A DNA stretch of 64,000 nucleotides, taken from Bordetella hinzii LMG 13501. GTDB taxonomy: Bacteria; Pseudomonadota; Gammaproteobacteria; Burkholderiales; Burkholderiaceae_B. Position numbers and translations under genes: made by a program. Under the pieces are notes generated by a model. That model was given only the letters and a program-made list of their open reading frames with translations, had not been told where the DNA came from and did not search any database. Location: contig NZ_LRUJ01000015.1 of the NCBI RefSeq assembly GCF_001548475.1, positions 1-64,000 of the forward strand, read 5' to 3'. Below, piece after piece: positions 25,269-33,471 of this stretch (position 1 is the stretch's first letter; every line of letters begins with the position of its first letter).

Positions 25269-25901
25269 ATGCCGTCCCCCTCGATTTCCCGCCTCCTGGC
25301 CGCCGCCGCCCTGGCCGCGACAACCTTTTTTGCCCCCGCCAGCCACGCGCAGGGTAGCAATGGCTATGTCCCCATCTCGCCGGCCCTGCCTTCGGATACC
25401 CCGGGCAAGATCGAAGTCCTGGAATTCTTCGCCTACACCTGCCCGCACTGCGCGGCCATCGAGCCCATGATCGAGGACTGGGCTAAGACCAAGCCGCAGG
25501 ACGTCGTCCTCAAGCAGGTGCCCATCGCCTTCAATGCCGGCATGAAGCCGCTGCAGCAGCTGTACTACACGCTGCTGGCGCTGGACCGCCCCGATCTGCA
25601 CGTCAAGGTCTTCAACGCCATCCACGGCGAGCGCAAGCGCCTGTTCGACAAGAAGTCCATGGGCGAGTGGGCCGCCGCCCAGGGCGTGGACCGCGCCAAG
25701 TTTGACGCCGTGTTCGACTCCTTCAGCGTCCAGACCCAGGTGCAGCGCGCCAACCAGCTGGCCGAAGCCTATCGCATCGACGGCACGCCCTCGTTTGCCG
25801 TGGGCGGCAAGTTCATGACCTCGCCGGTGCTGGCGGGCAACAGCTATGAAGGCGCCATCAAGGAAATCGACAAGCTGATTCCGATGGCCCGCGGCCAATA
25901 A
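25269..25901 (+). CDS. dsbA: Thiol:disulfide interchange protein DsbA
   Basis: DsbA introduces disulfide bonds into periplasmic proteins. The 210-residue protein has a signal peptide (cleavage probably after SHAQ, residue 28) and a thioredoxin fold with the active site CPHC at residues 58-61 within [14 protein letters not shown]. The cis-proline loop is GTPSFAVGG near residue 180. AGGA lies before the ATG. It follows the SPOR gene by 57 bases and ends at an intrinsic terminator. Confidence 0.95.
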   Translation: MPSPSISRLLAAAALAATTFFAPASHAQGSNGYVPISPALPSDTPGKIEVLEFFAYTCPHCAAIEPMIEDWAKTKPQDVVLKQVPIAFNAGMKPLQQLYYTLLALDRPDLHVKVFNAIHGERKRLFDKKSMGEWAAAQGVDRAKFDAVFDSFSVQTQVQRANQLAEAYRIDGTPSFAVGGKFMTSPVLAGNSYEGAIKEIDKLIPMARGQ

Positions 25902-25923
25902 GCCCTCCCGGGCCAGCGGCATG

Positions 25924-25958
25924 CCCCCCAGGATCCTCTCGGATCTTGGGGGGTTTTT
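25924..25958 (+). terminator. Intrinsic terminator of dsbA
   Basis: A 13-bp stem (CCCCCCA, a G-T wobble, then GATCC/GGATC and TGGGGGG) with a TCTC loop is followed by five T residues. Confidence 0.92.
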
Positions 25959-26022
25959 CATGGCGGCTTACAATGGCCGCGCAAGCGTCCGTCATCCACG
26001 AACGGGAGGGCTCAGCCGCACC

Positions 26023-27576
26023 ATGCAGGCCATCAAGCATCGCCACCGCTGGAGCCTTCTCGCCGCGCTGATCGCGATGGCGCTGCCGCCGCTGCTGATG
26101 GCGCCCTTGATCTGGTGGATGGCCCAGGACCGCGCCAAAGGCGAGTCCGCCATCACGGCGGCGACCATCCAGCGGCAAGTGGACAGCACGCTGGATGTCG
26201 TCTTCGACAATGTCCATCATGCCGTCGGGCTGCTGGACCAGCCCTGTCCCGACGCCGCGCCCGAGCTCGCCCGCCAAGCCAATATCACGCTCTATTACCG
26301 TTCGCTCAGCCTGATGAAGCACGGCAGGCTGTACTGCACCTCGCTCATCGGCGGCGTCAACTTCGCGCCGCGCGACGTCTTCGACGGGATGCCCACGCTG
26401 CCGGCCGCGCGCGCCATCACGCCCATTGCCGGCTCGCTGGTGGTGCCGGACCGGTCGGCCATCGTGGTTTCCGAGTCCACCGGCCCGGGTACGGGCGCCA
26501 TGGCCGTCATCGACGGCCAGTACTTGATGGACATTCAGAAGGCGGCCTCCAACAATGGCGAGTTCCGCGTGCAGGTGGACATGAGCGACACCGGCGGGCC
26601 GCTTTCGCCCAGCGTGCCCGCCGAGGGCGCGGCCGCGTTCAGCACCCGCGCCAGCGTGCAGGCGCGCTCTTCGCGCTACCCCGTGGTCGTGACGGTCGCG
26701 CCGGCCCTGGCCGCCGTCGCCGCGCACCGCCGCTATCTGTGGTGGCACCACGCGCCGTTTCTGGTCATTGCCTCGCTGATCGCCGGCTACGCGGCCTACC
26801 GCTACAACCGGCGCCGCCTGTCATTGGCCAGCGAAATCCTGCGTGGCATGCGCCAGGGCGAGTTTTCCATGGTCTACCAGCCCGTGGTGCACCTGCCCAG
26901 CGGCAGGATGAGCGGCGTGGAGGCGCTGATCCGCTGGCGCCGCGCGGACCTGGGCATGGTGCGGCCCGACCTCTTCATTCCGCTGGCCGAACAGCACGGC
27001 CTCATGCCCGCGTTGACGCGCCACATCTTCGGCCTGGTGGCGGCCGACCTGCCGCTGCTGGGCCTGGGCCCGCAGGACCACCTGGGAATCAACATCAGCG
27101 GCTCGCACCTGGCCATGCCCGCTTTCGCGCAGGATGTCGGCGTGCTGATGGCCGCACTGGGGCCGGGCAGGCCCAAGGTCGTACTGGAGCTGACCGAGCG
27201 CGAGGCCTTGCCGCAAGACCCGCAGACCCAGGCCAATATCCGCCAGGCCCGCAATCTGGGCGTGCTGTGGGCACTGGACGATTTCGGCACCGGACAGAGC
27301 GCGCTGTCCTATCTGCGCGAACTGGACGCCGACTTCATCAAGATCGACCGCAGCTTTGTCGTCGGCATCGGCACCGATTCGGTCAATGCGGCCGTGCTGG
27401 AGACCATTATTTCCCTGGGCCGCCGGCTGCACCTGGACCTCACCGCCGAAGGCATAGAGACCGAGGAGCAGGCCGAACACCTGGCCCGCCACGGCGTGCA
27501 ATGGGGGCAGGGTTATCTGTACTCGCCGCCGCTGCCGCCCGAAGCGCTGGCGGACTGGCGGCGGGCGCAGGGCTGA
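26023..27576 (+). CDS. CSS-motif EAL-domain cyclic-di-GMP phosphodiesterase
   Basis: The 517-residue protein has the layout of the redox-sensing PdeB/PdeC/YcgG group: a transmembrane segment (about residues 8-32), a periplasmic CSS-motif domain with Cys residues in LDQPCPDA and LYCTSLIGG, a second transmembrane segment (about 235-255), and a cytoplasmic EAL domain. Catalytic motifs are intact: EAL at 300-302, ELTERE, DDFGTG and KIDRSFV. It should hydrolyse c-di-GMP. In characterised relatives the periplasmic cysteines respond to DsbA/DsbB status; here dsbA is the gene immediately upstream, which is suggestive. The start is the ATG after GGGAGGG; upstream ATGs fall inside the dsbA terminator. 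Confidence 0.92.
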   Translation: MQAIKHRHRWSLLAALIAMALPPLLMAPLIWWMAQDRAKGESAITAATIQRQVDSTLDVVFDNVHHAVGLLDQPCPDAAPELARQANITLYYRSLSLMKHGRLYCTSLIGGVNFAPRDVFDGMPTLPAARAITPIAGSLVVPDRSAIVVSESTGPGTGAMAVIDGQYLMDIQKAASNNGEFRVQVDMSDTGGPLSPSVPAEGAAAFSTRASVQARSSRYPVVVTVAPALAAVAAHRRYLWWHHAPFLVIASLIAGYAAYRYNRRRLSLASEILRGMRQGEFSMVYQPVVHLPSGRMSGVEALIRWRRADLGMVRPDLFIPLAEQHGLMPALTRHIFGLVAADLPLLGLGPQDHLGINISGSHLAMPAFAQDVGVLMAALGPGRPKVVLELTEREALPQDPQTQANIRQARNLGVLWALDDFGTGQSALSYLRELDADFIKIDRSFVVGIGTDSVNAAVLETIISLGRRLHLDLTAEGIETEEQAEHLARHGVQWGQGYLYSPPLPPEALADWRRAQG

Positions 27577-27586
27577 GCGCGCGGGC

Positions 27587-28777
27587 TCAGCGGCCGGCCG
27601 CGCGCTCCAGGGCCTGGGTGAGATCGGCGATCAGGTCGGCCGGCGACTCCAGGCCGATATGCAGGCGCACCAGCGCATCCTGTCCGCCCTTCCAATACCG
27701 GTGCCGCGCCAGCTCGCCCGGGGTGACCAGCTGCACCAGCGACTCGAAACCGCCCCACGAAAACCCGATGCCGAACAGCTCCAGGGCGTCCACGAAGAGG
27801 CGCGCGGCCTGCGGCGACAGGCGCAGTTGGACCGCCAGCATGCCGTTGGAGCCGCTGCAATCGCGCTGCCAGAGCGCATGGCCGGCATCGCCCGGCCATG
27901 CCGGGTGGTAGATGGCCGCGACCTCGGGCCGGCCCTGCAGGAACTCGCAGATCTCGAGGGCATGCCGGGCGTGCTGCGCCATGCGCACCGGCATGGTCCG
28001 CACGCCGCGCAGGGCCAGCCAGGCGTCATCGGCGCTGACCGAATAGCCCATGGCGTATTGCGTGCGGTTCAGGCGCTTGGCGATGGCTTCGTCATTGGTG
28101 ACGACCGCGCCCAGCATCAGGTCGGAATGCCCGCCCACGTACTTGGTGCCGGCGATCACCGACACCTGGGCGCCCAGCGCCAGCGGACGATAGATATAGC
28201 CCGACCCCCACGTGTTGTCGGTGGCCAGGATGAGATCGTGCTTGCGCGCAAAGCGCGCCAAGGCCGGCATGTCCAGCATCTCGAACAGCAGCGAGCCCGG
28301 CGCCTCGACGTAGAGCAGCCGGGTATTGGGACGCACCAGTTTTTCCAGGTCTTCGCCGGCGTGGTAGAAGGTCAGCTCGATGCCCATGCGCGACAGCACG
28401 GCGGCATTGAGTTCATGCACCGGGCCGTAGACGCAATCGGCCACCAGGGCGTGGTCGCCGGCCGACAGCAGGGCCATGAAGGCCAGGGTGATGCCGGCCA
28501 GGCCGGAGGAGGCGAGATAGCAGTGCGTGCCGCCCTCGAGCCGGCAGAACACCTGCTCGAGCGCGGCGTGCGTGTCCATGCCCATGCGGCCATAGGTGGC
28601 GGCGCGCTCGCCCGCCGCCTTGCGGCGCTGGGCGTTTTCCAGGGTCTCGAGGCTTTCGAAGCGCACGGTGCTGGCGCGCATGGAAGGCAGGTTGACGGGC
28701 GCGACGCCGGTCTTGGGGTCGAAGGGCGCGGTGCCCATGTGCTGAAGCAGCGTGTCGATATGCGCGGAAGAAGACAT
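27587..28777 (-). CDS. metC: Cystathionine beta-lyase
   Basis: The 396-residue PLP enzyme of the Cys/Met metabolism family cleaves cystathionine to homocysteine, pyruvate and ammonia in methionine synthesis. The PLP lysine is Lys212 in IAGTKYVGGHSD, and the upstream ATDNTWGSGYIYRPLALGA and the late FSWGGFESLVQ segment are diagnostic of beta-lyases of this branch. I start at MSSSAHIDTLLQHMG; an in-frame ATG 75 bases upstream lacks an SD. It diverges from a LysE-type exporter. A role as a cysteine-desulfhydrase-like side activity cannot be excluded. Confidence 0.92.
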   Translation of the reverse strand: MSSSAHIDTLLQHMGTAPFDPKTGVAPVNLPSMRASTVRFESLETLENAQRRKAAGERAATYGRMGMDTHAALEQVFCRLEGGTHCYLASSGLAGITLAFMALLSAGDHALVADCVYGPVHELNAAVLSRMGIELTFYHAGEDLEKLVRPNTRLLYVEAPGSLLFEMLDMPALARFARKHDLILATDNTWGSGYIYRPLALGAQVSVIAGTKYVGGHSDLMLGAVVTNDEAIAKRLNRTQYAMGYSVSADDAWLALRGVRTMPVRMAQHARHALEICEFLQGRPEVAAIYHPAWPGDAGHALWQRDCSGSNGMLAVQLRLSPQAARLFVDALELFGIGFSWGGFESLVQLVTPGELARHRYWKGGQDALVRLHIGLESPADLIADLTQALERAAGR

Positions 28778-28924
28778 GACGGCAATGGCGAATGAAAGAG
28801 TGACAGGGTAGCAGGCGGAGACCCGGCCGGCGGTTGGATCGATATTACCCAAAGCCGGGCGCGACTTGGCCTATGATGCCGCAAGCGCGCCCGCCGCGAC
28901 TTTCCTCCTTTTAGCGCCGACCCC

Positions 28925-29551
28925 ATGCTGCCTCTCGATACCCTGATCGCATTCTTCGGCATCGCCGTGCTCCTGGCCCTCACGCCCGGCCCCGACAACC
29001 TCTTCGTGCTGATGCAATCGGCCATCTGGGGCCGCAAGGCCGGCTTTCTGGTCGTGCTGGGCCTGTGCACCGGTCTGCTGGGCCATACTGCGGCCGTGGC
29101 CGTGGGACTGGCGGCGGTGTTCGCGGCCTCCCCGGCGGCCTTCACGGTGCTCAAGCTGGCCGGCGCGGCCTACCTGCTCTATCTGGCCTGGCAGATCCTG
29201 CGCGCGCCCGTGGGCGCCGGCGCGGCCGAAAAACCCGAGCCCCTGCGCGCCGGCGCGCTGTACCGCCGCGGCATCATCATGAACCTCACCAATCCCAAGG
29301 TCCTGCTGTTCTTCTTTGCTTTTCTGCCGCAGTTCACCCGTCCGGGCGCCGGCCCCATGGCCTGGCAGATCGTCGAGCTGGGCGCGGTCTTCATGGTGGC
29401 CACGCTGCTGGTCTTCGGCGCCATCGCGGTATTCTCGGGCGCCTTCGGCCAGATGCTGCAGCGCTCGGCCACCGCGCAGCGCTGGCTCAACCGGCTGGCC
29501 GGCGTGGTCTTCATCGGACTGGCCCTGCGGCTGGCGAGCGCCAGCCGCTGA
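28925..29551 (+). CDS. LysE/RhtB family amino-acid exporter
   Basis: The 208-residue membrane protein has the LysE/RhtB hallmark LALTPGPDNLFVL at residues 18-30 and six hydrophobic segments. The conserved NLTNPKVLLFFFAFLPQF segment lies near the middle. It is closer to the canonical RhtB group than the paralogue at 173-802, where the LTPGP motif reads FSPGA. It diverges from metC, so export of a sulfur amino acid or its precursor is conceivable, but this is inference from context only. Confidence 0.9.
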   Translation: MLPLDTLIAFFGIAVLLALTPGPDNLFVLMQSAIWGRKAGFLVVLGLCTGLLGHTAAVAVGLAAVFAASPAAFTVLKLAGAAYLLYLAWQILRAPVGAGAAEKPEPLRAGALYRRGIIMNLTNPKVLLFFFAFLPQFTRPGAGPMAWQIVELGAVFMVATLLVFGAIAVFSGAFGQMLQRSATAQRWLNRLAGVVFIGLALRLASASR

Positions 29552-29566
29552 CGGCCGCCCGGACGG

Positions 29567-30628
29567 TCAGGCCGCCCGGAAACGCACGATGCCGTCTTCG
29601 CCCGTGGCGCGCTTGAGCCGGCCTTCGAAGTAGAGCGCGTGCAGATGGGCCAGCGCCTCGCCCATGGCGAAGGTCAGCTGGTGCAGGTCCAGCTTGCGGT
29701 GAAAGAGCACCGGCACGATGTCGGTGGTCGACCGGGGCGCCTGCGCACAGGCTTGCATGACCTCGGCCAGGCGCTCGGCATGATGCTGTTGCTGCTGCGC
29801 GATGCGTTCGTGCAGGCCCCGGAAGGGGCGGCCGTGCGAAGGCAGCACCAGGGTGTCCTGCGGCAGGTCCACATAGGCATTGAGCGAACGCAGGTACAGC
29901 GGCAGGGGGTTGGCCTCGGGCTCGTGGTCGAACACGCTGACATTGGTCGAGATGCGCGGCAAGACCATGTCGCCCGAAATCAGCAAGCCCAGGTCGGCAC
30001 AGAAGAAGGACATGTGTTCAGGCGCGTGGCCATAACCCACGATGGCGCGCCAGTCGTGCCCGCCGATGCGGACCAGGTCGCCGTCCATGACGCGGGTAAA
30101 GCGCGCCGGCACGCTGGGCACCAGGTTGGGGTAATAGCCGGCGCGCTGGCGGATCTGCGCCTGCGCCTCGGGATCGGTCAGGCCGTGGCGGGCGAAATGC
30201 GCCACCGCGCCTTCGCCGCCGGCGCCGCTGCCGCCGGCCCGGCTGGACCACAACGAGGCCACCATGAAATCGGTCATGCTCATCCACAGCGGCGCCTGCC
30301 AGCGCTGGCACAGCCAGTCGGCCAGGCCGACGTGGTCCGGATGCATGTGCGTGACGAGCACGCGCAGGACGGGCAGGCCGTCGAGTTCCTGCTCGAACAC
30401 CTGCTCCCAGAGCGTCTTGACCTCGTCGCGCGCAATGCCGCAATCAACGATGGTCCAGCCCTGGCGGCCGTCGATCTCGTCGCGCAGCAGCCAGAGGTTG
30501 ATGTGGTCCAGCGCGAAGGGCAGGGGCATGCGCAGCCATTTCACGCCGGGGGCCACCTCCTGGGCACGGCCCGCCTCGGGCTGCGCATCGCCCCAGGGGT
30601 ACTGCAACTTCTGCTCATTGGGATTCAT
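29567..30628 (-). CDS. MBL-fold metallo-hydrolase
   Basis: The 353-residue protein has the metallo-beta-lactamase fold with the metal-binding THMHPDHVG motif (about residues 91-99), further ligands in GYGHAPEH and SGDMVLP, and SHGRPF near residue 265. A C-terminal winged-helix-like extension carries TDIVPVLFHRKLDLHQLTFAMGEALAHL, as in glyoxalase-II-like and LACTB2-type hydrolases. It diverges from a MerR regulator. A 17-bp LiuR-type palindrome lies within a plausible promoter for this gene (TATGAT -10 on the minus strand). A thioesterase-like role in branched-chain acyl-CoA metabolism is therefore possible but unproven. Confidence 0.85.
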   Translation of the reverse strand: MNPNEQKLQYPWGDAQPEAGRAQEVAPGVKWLRMPLPFALDHINLWLLRDEIDGRQGWTIVDCGIARDEVKTLWEQVFEQELDGLPVLRVLVTHMHPDHVGLADWLCQRWQAPLWMSMTDFMVASLWSSRAGGSGAGGEGAVAHFARHGLTDPEAQAQIRQRAGYYPNLVPSVPARFTRVMDGDLVRIGGHDWRAIVGYGHAPEHMSFFCADLGLLISGDMVLPRISTNVSVFDHEPEANPLPLYLRSLNAYVDLPQDTLVLPSHGRPFRGLHERIAQQQQHHAERLAEVMQACAQAPRSTTDIVPVLFHRKLDLHQLTFAMGEALAHLHALYFEGRLKRATGEDGIVRFRAA

Positions 30629-30663
30629 GTCTCGTCTCGCAAGCTTGACGTCTGGGTCAAGGC

Positions 30664-30692
30664 ATCATAATTTACGTTTACGTAAACTGCCA
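30664..30692 (-). promoter_or_regulatory. Candidate promoter of the MBL hydrolase spanning the LiuR-type operator
   Basis: On the minus strand a -10-like TATGAT (30669-30664) follows a weak -35-like TGGCAG (30692-30687) with a 17-bp spacer. The operator palindrome fills the spacer, as for MerR-family regulators. Confidence 0.45.
30671..30687. promoter_or_regulatory. LiuR-type operator, copy 1
   Basis: TTTACGTTTACGTAAAC lies between the divergent MerR-type regulator and MBL hydrolase genes. The identical 17-mer recurs 2.7 kb away in front of the isovaleryl-CoA dehydrogenase gene. LiuR regulators of proteobacterial leucine catabolism are known to use palindromic sites of this type. Confidence 0.8.
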
Positions 30693-30700
30693 CACACCGC

Positions 30701-31081
30701 ATGTCCCCGTCAACCTGGACCATCTCCGAGCTCTCGCGCGAGTTCGACATCACGCCCCGCACGATCCGTTTTTATGAGGATCAGGGCATCGTCAGCCCAC
30801 AGCGCGAAGGCCGCAACCGCGTCTACGGCGCGCGCGACCGCACCCGCCTGAAGCTGGCGCTGCGCGGCAAGCGGCTGGGCCTGCAATTGTCGGAGATCCG
30901 CAGCCTCATCGATATGTACGACGGCCCGGGCGACAATGAGGCGCAGCTGCGCCAGTACTTGTCGGTGCTCGGCCAGCACCGCGCCATGCTGGAGCAGCAG
31001 CGGCGCGATATCGAGGACACACTGGCCGAGATCACCGCCCAGGAACAGCAGTGCCAGGCCTTGCTGGCCAGCAAGGCCTGA
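30701..31081 (+). CDS. liuR: MerR family regulator, LiuR-like
   Basis: The 126-residue protein has an N-terminal MerR helix-turn-helix (WTISELSREFDITPRTIRFYEDQGIV, residues 6-31) with wing GRNRVYGARDR and a C-terminal coiled coil (residues 85-120) for dimerisation. No metal-binding cysteine set is seen except one Cys at 119. LiuR proteins control leucine and isovalerate catabolism. Two identical palindromes, one immediately upstream of this gene and one before isovaleryl-CoA dehydrogenase, tie it to that regulon. The regulator lies apart from the structural genes, with two minus-strand genes between them. No SD precedes the ATG. Confidence 0.88.
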   Translation: MSPSTWTISELSREFDITPRTIRFYEDQGIVSPQREGRNRVYGARDRTRLKLALRGKRLGLQLSEIRSLIDMYDGPGDNEAQLRQYLSVLGQHRAMLEQQRRDIEDTLAEITAQEQQCQALLASKA

Positions 31082-31088
31082 CGCGGAC

Positions 31089-32060
31089 TCACTCGGCCTT
31101 GATGTCGTTGGCCTTGATGATCTGCGCGTTGCTGGCGTATTCCTGGCGCACCTGCTTGGCAAACGTTTCGCCCACCCCCGTGCCCGGCTGCAGATAGGAT
31201 TTGGCCAGCAGGTCTTGGTAGTCAGGGTTGGCCATGGCGCGCTGCAAGGCGGCCTGCAGGCTGTGCATGAGCCCGGCGGACATCCCCGCCGGCGCGAAGA
31301 TACCGAAGTTGGAGTAGTACTGCGCCTGCGGCAGCTTGAGCTCGGCCAGGGTGGGCACTTGCGGCCAGACCGCCAGGCGCTCGGGCGCCATCACGGCCAG
31401 CGGCTTGAGCGCGCCGCTGGCCACGTGGGGCAGCACCACATCGCTGTTGACCACCAGCAATTCCACCGTGCCGCCCAGCCCGTCGGTCAGGGCCTGGCTG
31501 TTGCCCCGGTAGGGCACATGCGTCATGCGGACCTGGGTCGCGCCCATCAGGGCCGCCATGCCCACATGGGCCACCGTGCCTTGGCCCGGCGTGCCGAAGC
31601 GCACCGCATCGGGATGCCTGCGGGCAAAGTCGATCAGGCCGGCGAAATCATCGACCCGCAAGGCCTTGGTGGCCACGATGGCCACCGGGGCCACGGCCAC
31701 GCTGGCCACGGGCGCGAGGTCCTTCATCGGATCGTAATGGGTCTTGCGCAGGTGCGGCAGAATCGTCAGCGGGCTGGTCGAGGCCAGCAGCAGCGTGGCA
31801 CCGTCGGGCTGCGCGCGCGCCACCTGGTCGGTGCCCAGGCCGGCACCGGCGCCCGGCTTGTTCTCGATGATGACGGTGGCGCCGGTTTCCTTGCGCAGCA
31901 CGTCGCCCAGGCGGCGGCCGATGGCGTCGGCGCTGCCGCCGGCGGTGTAGGGCACCACCACGGTCACCGGCTTGGCGCCGGGCCAGTCCTGGGCCTGGGC
32001 CGCGCCCGCCATGGCGATGGCGCCCAGCAGGCCCGCGGCCAGGCAAGTCTTTGCTTTCAT
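31089..32060 (-). CDS. Bug family (tripartite tricarboxylate transporter) binding protein
   Basis: The 323-residue secreted protein has a signal peptide (MKAKTCLAAGLLGAIAMAGAAQAQ) and the Bug/TctC fold: a VTVVVPYTAGGSADAIGR loop, ENKPGAGAGLGTDQVARAQPDG, and the HVPYRGNSQALTDGLGG region. These proteins bind carboxylates or neutral acids for TctAB permeases and are greatly expanded in Bordetella and relatives. No tctA or tctB gene is present nearby, so it is an orphan. It probably shares a transcript with the M20 amidohydrolase 31 bases upstream, which suggests a role with N-acyl amino acids. The ligand is unknown. Confidence 0.93.
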   Translation of the reverse strand: MKAKTCLAAGLLGAIAMAGAAQAQDWPGAKPVTVVVPYTAGGSADAIGRRLGDVLRKETGATVIIENKPGAGAGLGTDQVARAQPDGATLLLASTSPLTILPHLRKTHYDPMKDLAPVASVAVAPVAIVATKALRVDDFAGLIDFARRHPDAVRFGTPGQGTVAHVGMAALMGATQVRMTHVPYRGNSQALTDGLGGTVELLVVNSDVVLPHVASGALKPLAVMAPERLAVWPQVPTLAELKLPQAQYYSNFGIFAPAGMSAGLMHSLQAALQRAMANPDYQDLLAKSYLQPGTGVGETFAKQVRQEYASNAQIIKANDIKAE

Positions 32061-32091
32061 TGCTTTCCCCTTATGTTGTCGGCGGCCCGTC

Positions 32092-33261
32092 TCAGGCCAG
32101 ATAGCGCTGCGCCAGGCGCACCCAGTAGGTCGCCCCGGGTGCGATCAAGGCGTCATTGAAGTCATAGCTCACATTGTGCAGATTGCAGGGCCCCAGGCCG
32201 TGGCCCGCCATGCGGTGCTCGCCGTCGCCGTTGCCGATGAAGACATAGCAGCCGGGCTTGGCCTGCAGCAGGAAGGCGAAATCCTCGGAGGCCATCACGG
32301 GCTCGATCACGCGCGCGCCGGCCTCGCCGGCCACCTCGCGCATCACGTCCAGGCAAAAGGCGGTCTCGGCCTCGGTGTTGATCAGGGCAGGGTAGCGGCG
32401 CTCGAAGAACACATCGGCCTCGCAGCCATGCGCGGCGGCCACGCCGGCGGCGATCTCGCGCATGCGGCGCTCGATCAGGTCCACCACCTCGGGACGATAG
32501 GCGCGCACCGAGCCGCCCAGCCAGGCGCTGTCGGGCACGACGTTGATCACCGGGCCGCCGGCCTGGACCTGGGTGATGGACAGCACGGCCGCATCCAGCG
32601 GGCGCTTGCTGCGCGTCAGGATGGTCTGCAGGCTCTGGCCGATGGCAAACAGGGCAGGCACCGGATCGGCGCAATCCTGGGGCGCGGCGGCATGGCCGCC
32701 CTTGCCCTTGACCGTGATGCGAAAGCCATTGGCCGCGGCCATCATGGGCCCGGCGCACACGCCGAACGTGCCCGCCGCGATGCCGGGCCAGTTGTGCATG
32801 CCGAAGACGGCCTCGCAAGGAAAGCGTTCGAACAGGCCGTCCTCGATCATGGCGCGGCCGCCCGCGCCGCCCTCCTCGGCGGGCTGGAAGGTGAAATAGA
32901 CGGTCCCGTCAAAGCCGCCATGCGTCTTCAGGTGGCGCGCGGCCGCCAGCAGCATGGCCATATGGCCGTCATGGCCGCAGCCGTGCATCTTGCCCGCGTG
33001 GCGGGATCGGTGGGCGAACTGGTTTTCCTCCTGCATGGGCAGGCCGTCCATATCGGCGCGCAGCATGATGGCGCGCGACGAGGCGCCCCGCTTGAGCACG
33101 CCCACCACGCCGGTCTTGGCGATGCCGGTATGGACCTCGATGCCCCAGCCGCGCAGGGTGTCGGCCACCAGGGCGGCGGTGCGGTGCTCCTCGTAGCACA
33201 GCTCCGGATGGGCATGGATGTCGCGGCGCAAGGCGACGATGTCGTCCAGATTGGCTAGCAT
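32092..33261 (-). CDS. M20 family amidohydrolase (hippurate hydrolase-like)
   Basis: The 389-residue protein belongs to the M20D peptidase/amidohydrolase group, which hydrolyses N-acyl or N-aroyl amino acids. It has DIHAHPELCYEEHRTAAL at the N-terminus, GCGHDGHMAMLLAAARHL carrying metal ligands, the EEGGAGGRAMIEDGLF acidic motif, and MHNWPG. I start at MLANLDDIVALRRD, preceded by AGGGA. It diverges from isovaleryl-CoA dehydrogenase across 210 bases that contain the second LiuR-type operator and may be in that regulon. The Bug binding protein follows downstream. The exact substrate is not predictable. Confidence 0.9.
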   Translation of the reverse strand: MLANLDDIVALRRDIHAHPELCYEEHRTAALVADTLRGWGIEVHTGIAKTGVVGVLKRGASSRAIMLRADMDGLPMQEENQFAHRSRHAGKMHGCGHDGHMAMLLAAARHLKTHGGFDGTVYFTFQPAEEGGAGGRAMIEDGLFERFPCEAVFGMHNWPGIAAGTFGVCAGPMMAAANGFRITVKGKGGHAAAPQDCADPVPALFAIGQSLQTILTRSKRPLDAAVLSITQVQAGGPVINVVPDSAWLGGSVRAYRPEVVDLIERRMREIAAGVAAAHGCEADVFFERRYPALINTEAETAFCLDVMREVAGEAGARVIEPVMASEDFAFLLQAKPGCYVFIGNGDGEHRMAGHGLGPCNLHNVSYDFNDALIAPGATYWVRLAQRYLA

Positions 33262-33368
33262 GGTGATTTCCCTTGTTCTACGGAATGGCAATGATGGCGC
33301 GGCATCTTACCCGCGGCAAATCGCCTGCGGGCCCGTCCAGGCGGCATCCGGGCCTAGGGAAAACCCGA

Positions 33369-33398
33369 CTGATCTTTACGTTTACGTAAACGTAATAT
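33369..33398 (+). promoter_or_regulatory. Candidate promoter of the isovaleryl-CoA dehydrogenase operon
   Basis: CTGATC (33369-33374) and TAATAT (33393-33398) are spaced 18 bp apart, with the LiuR-type palindrome filling the spacer. This is the geometry expected when a MerR-family protein acts on the spacer. The 5' leader would be about 65 bases. Confidence 0.55.
33375..33391. promoter_or_regulatory. LiuR-type operator, copy 2
   Basis: The 17-mer TTTACGTTTACGTAAAC is identical to the site at 30671-30687 and is extended by GTAA to give a third half-repeat. It lies between the divergent M20 amidohydrolase and isovaleryl-CoA dehydrogenase genes. Confidence 0.82.
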
Positions 33399-33471
33399 TT
33401 GCACTGCATCATCCGCCTGGATACCCCCGGCAGCGTGGCGCGTGCGAGTACTCACTATCACGGAGACATCG

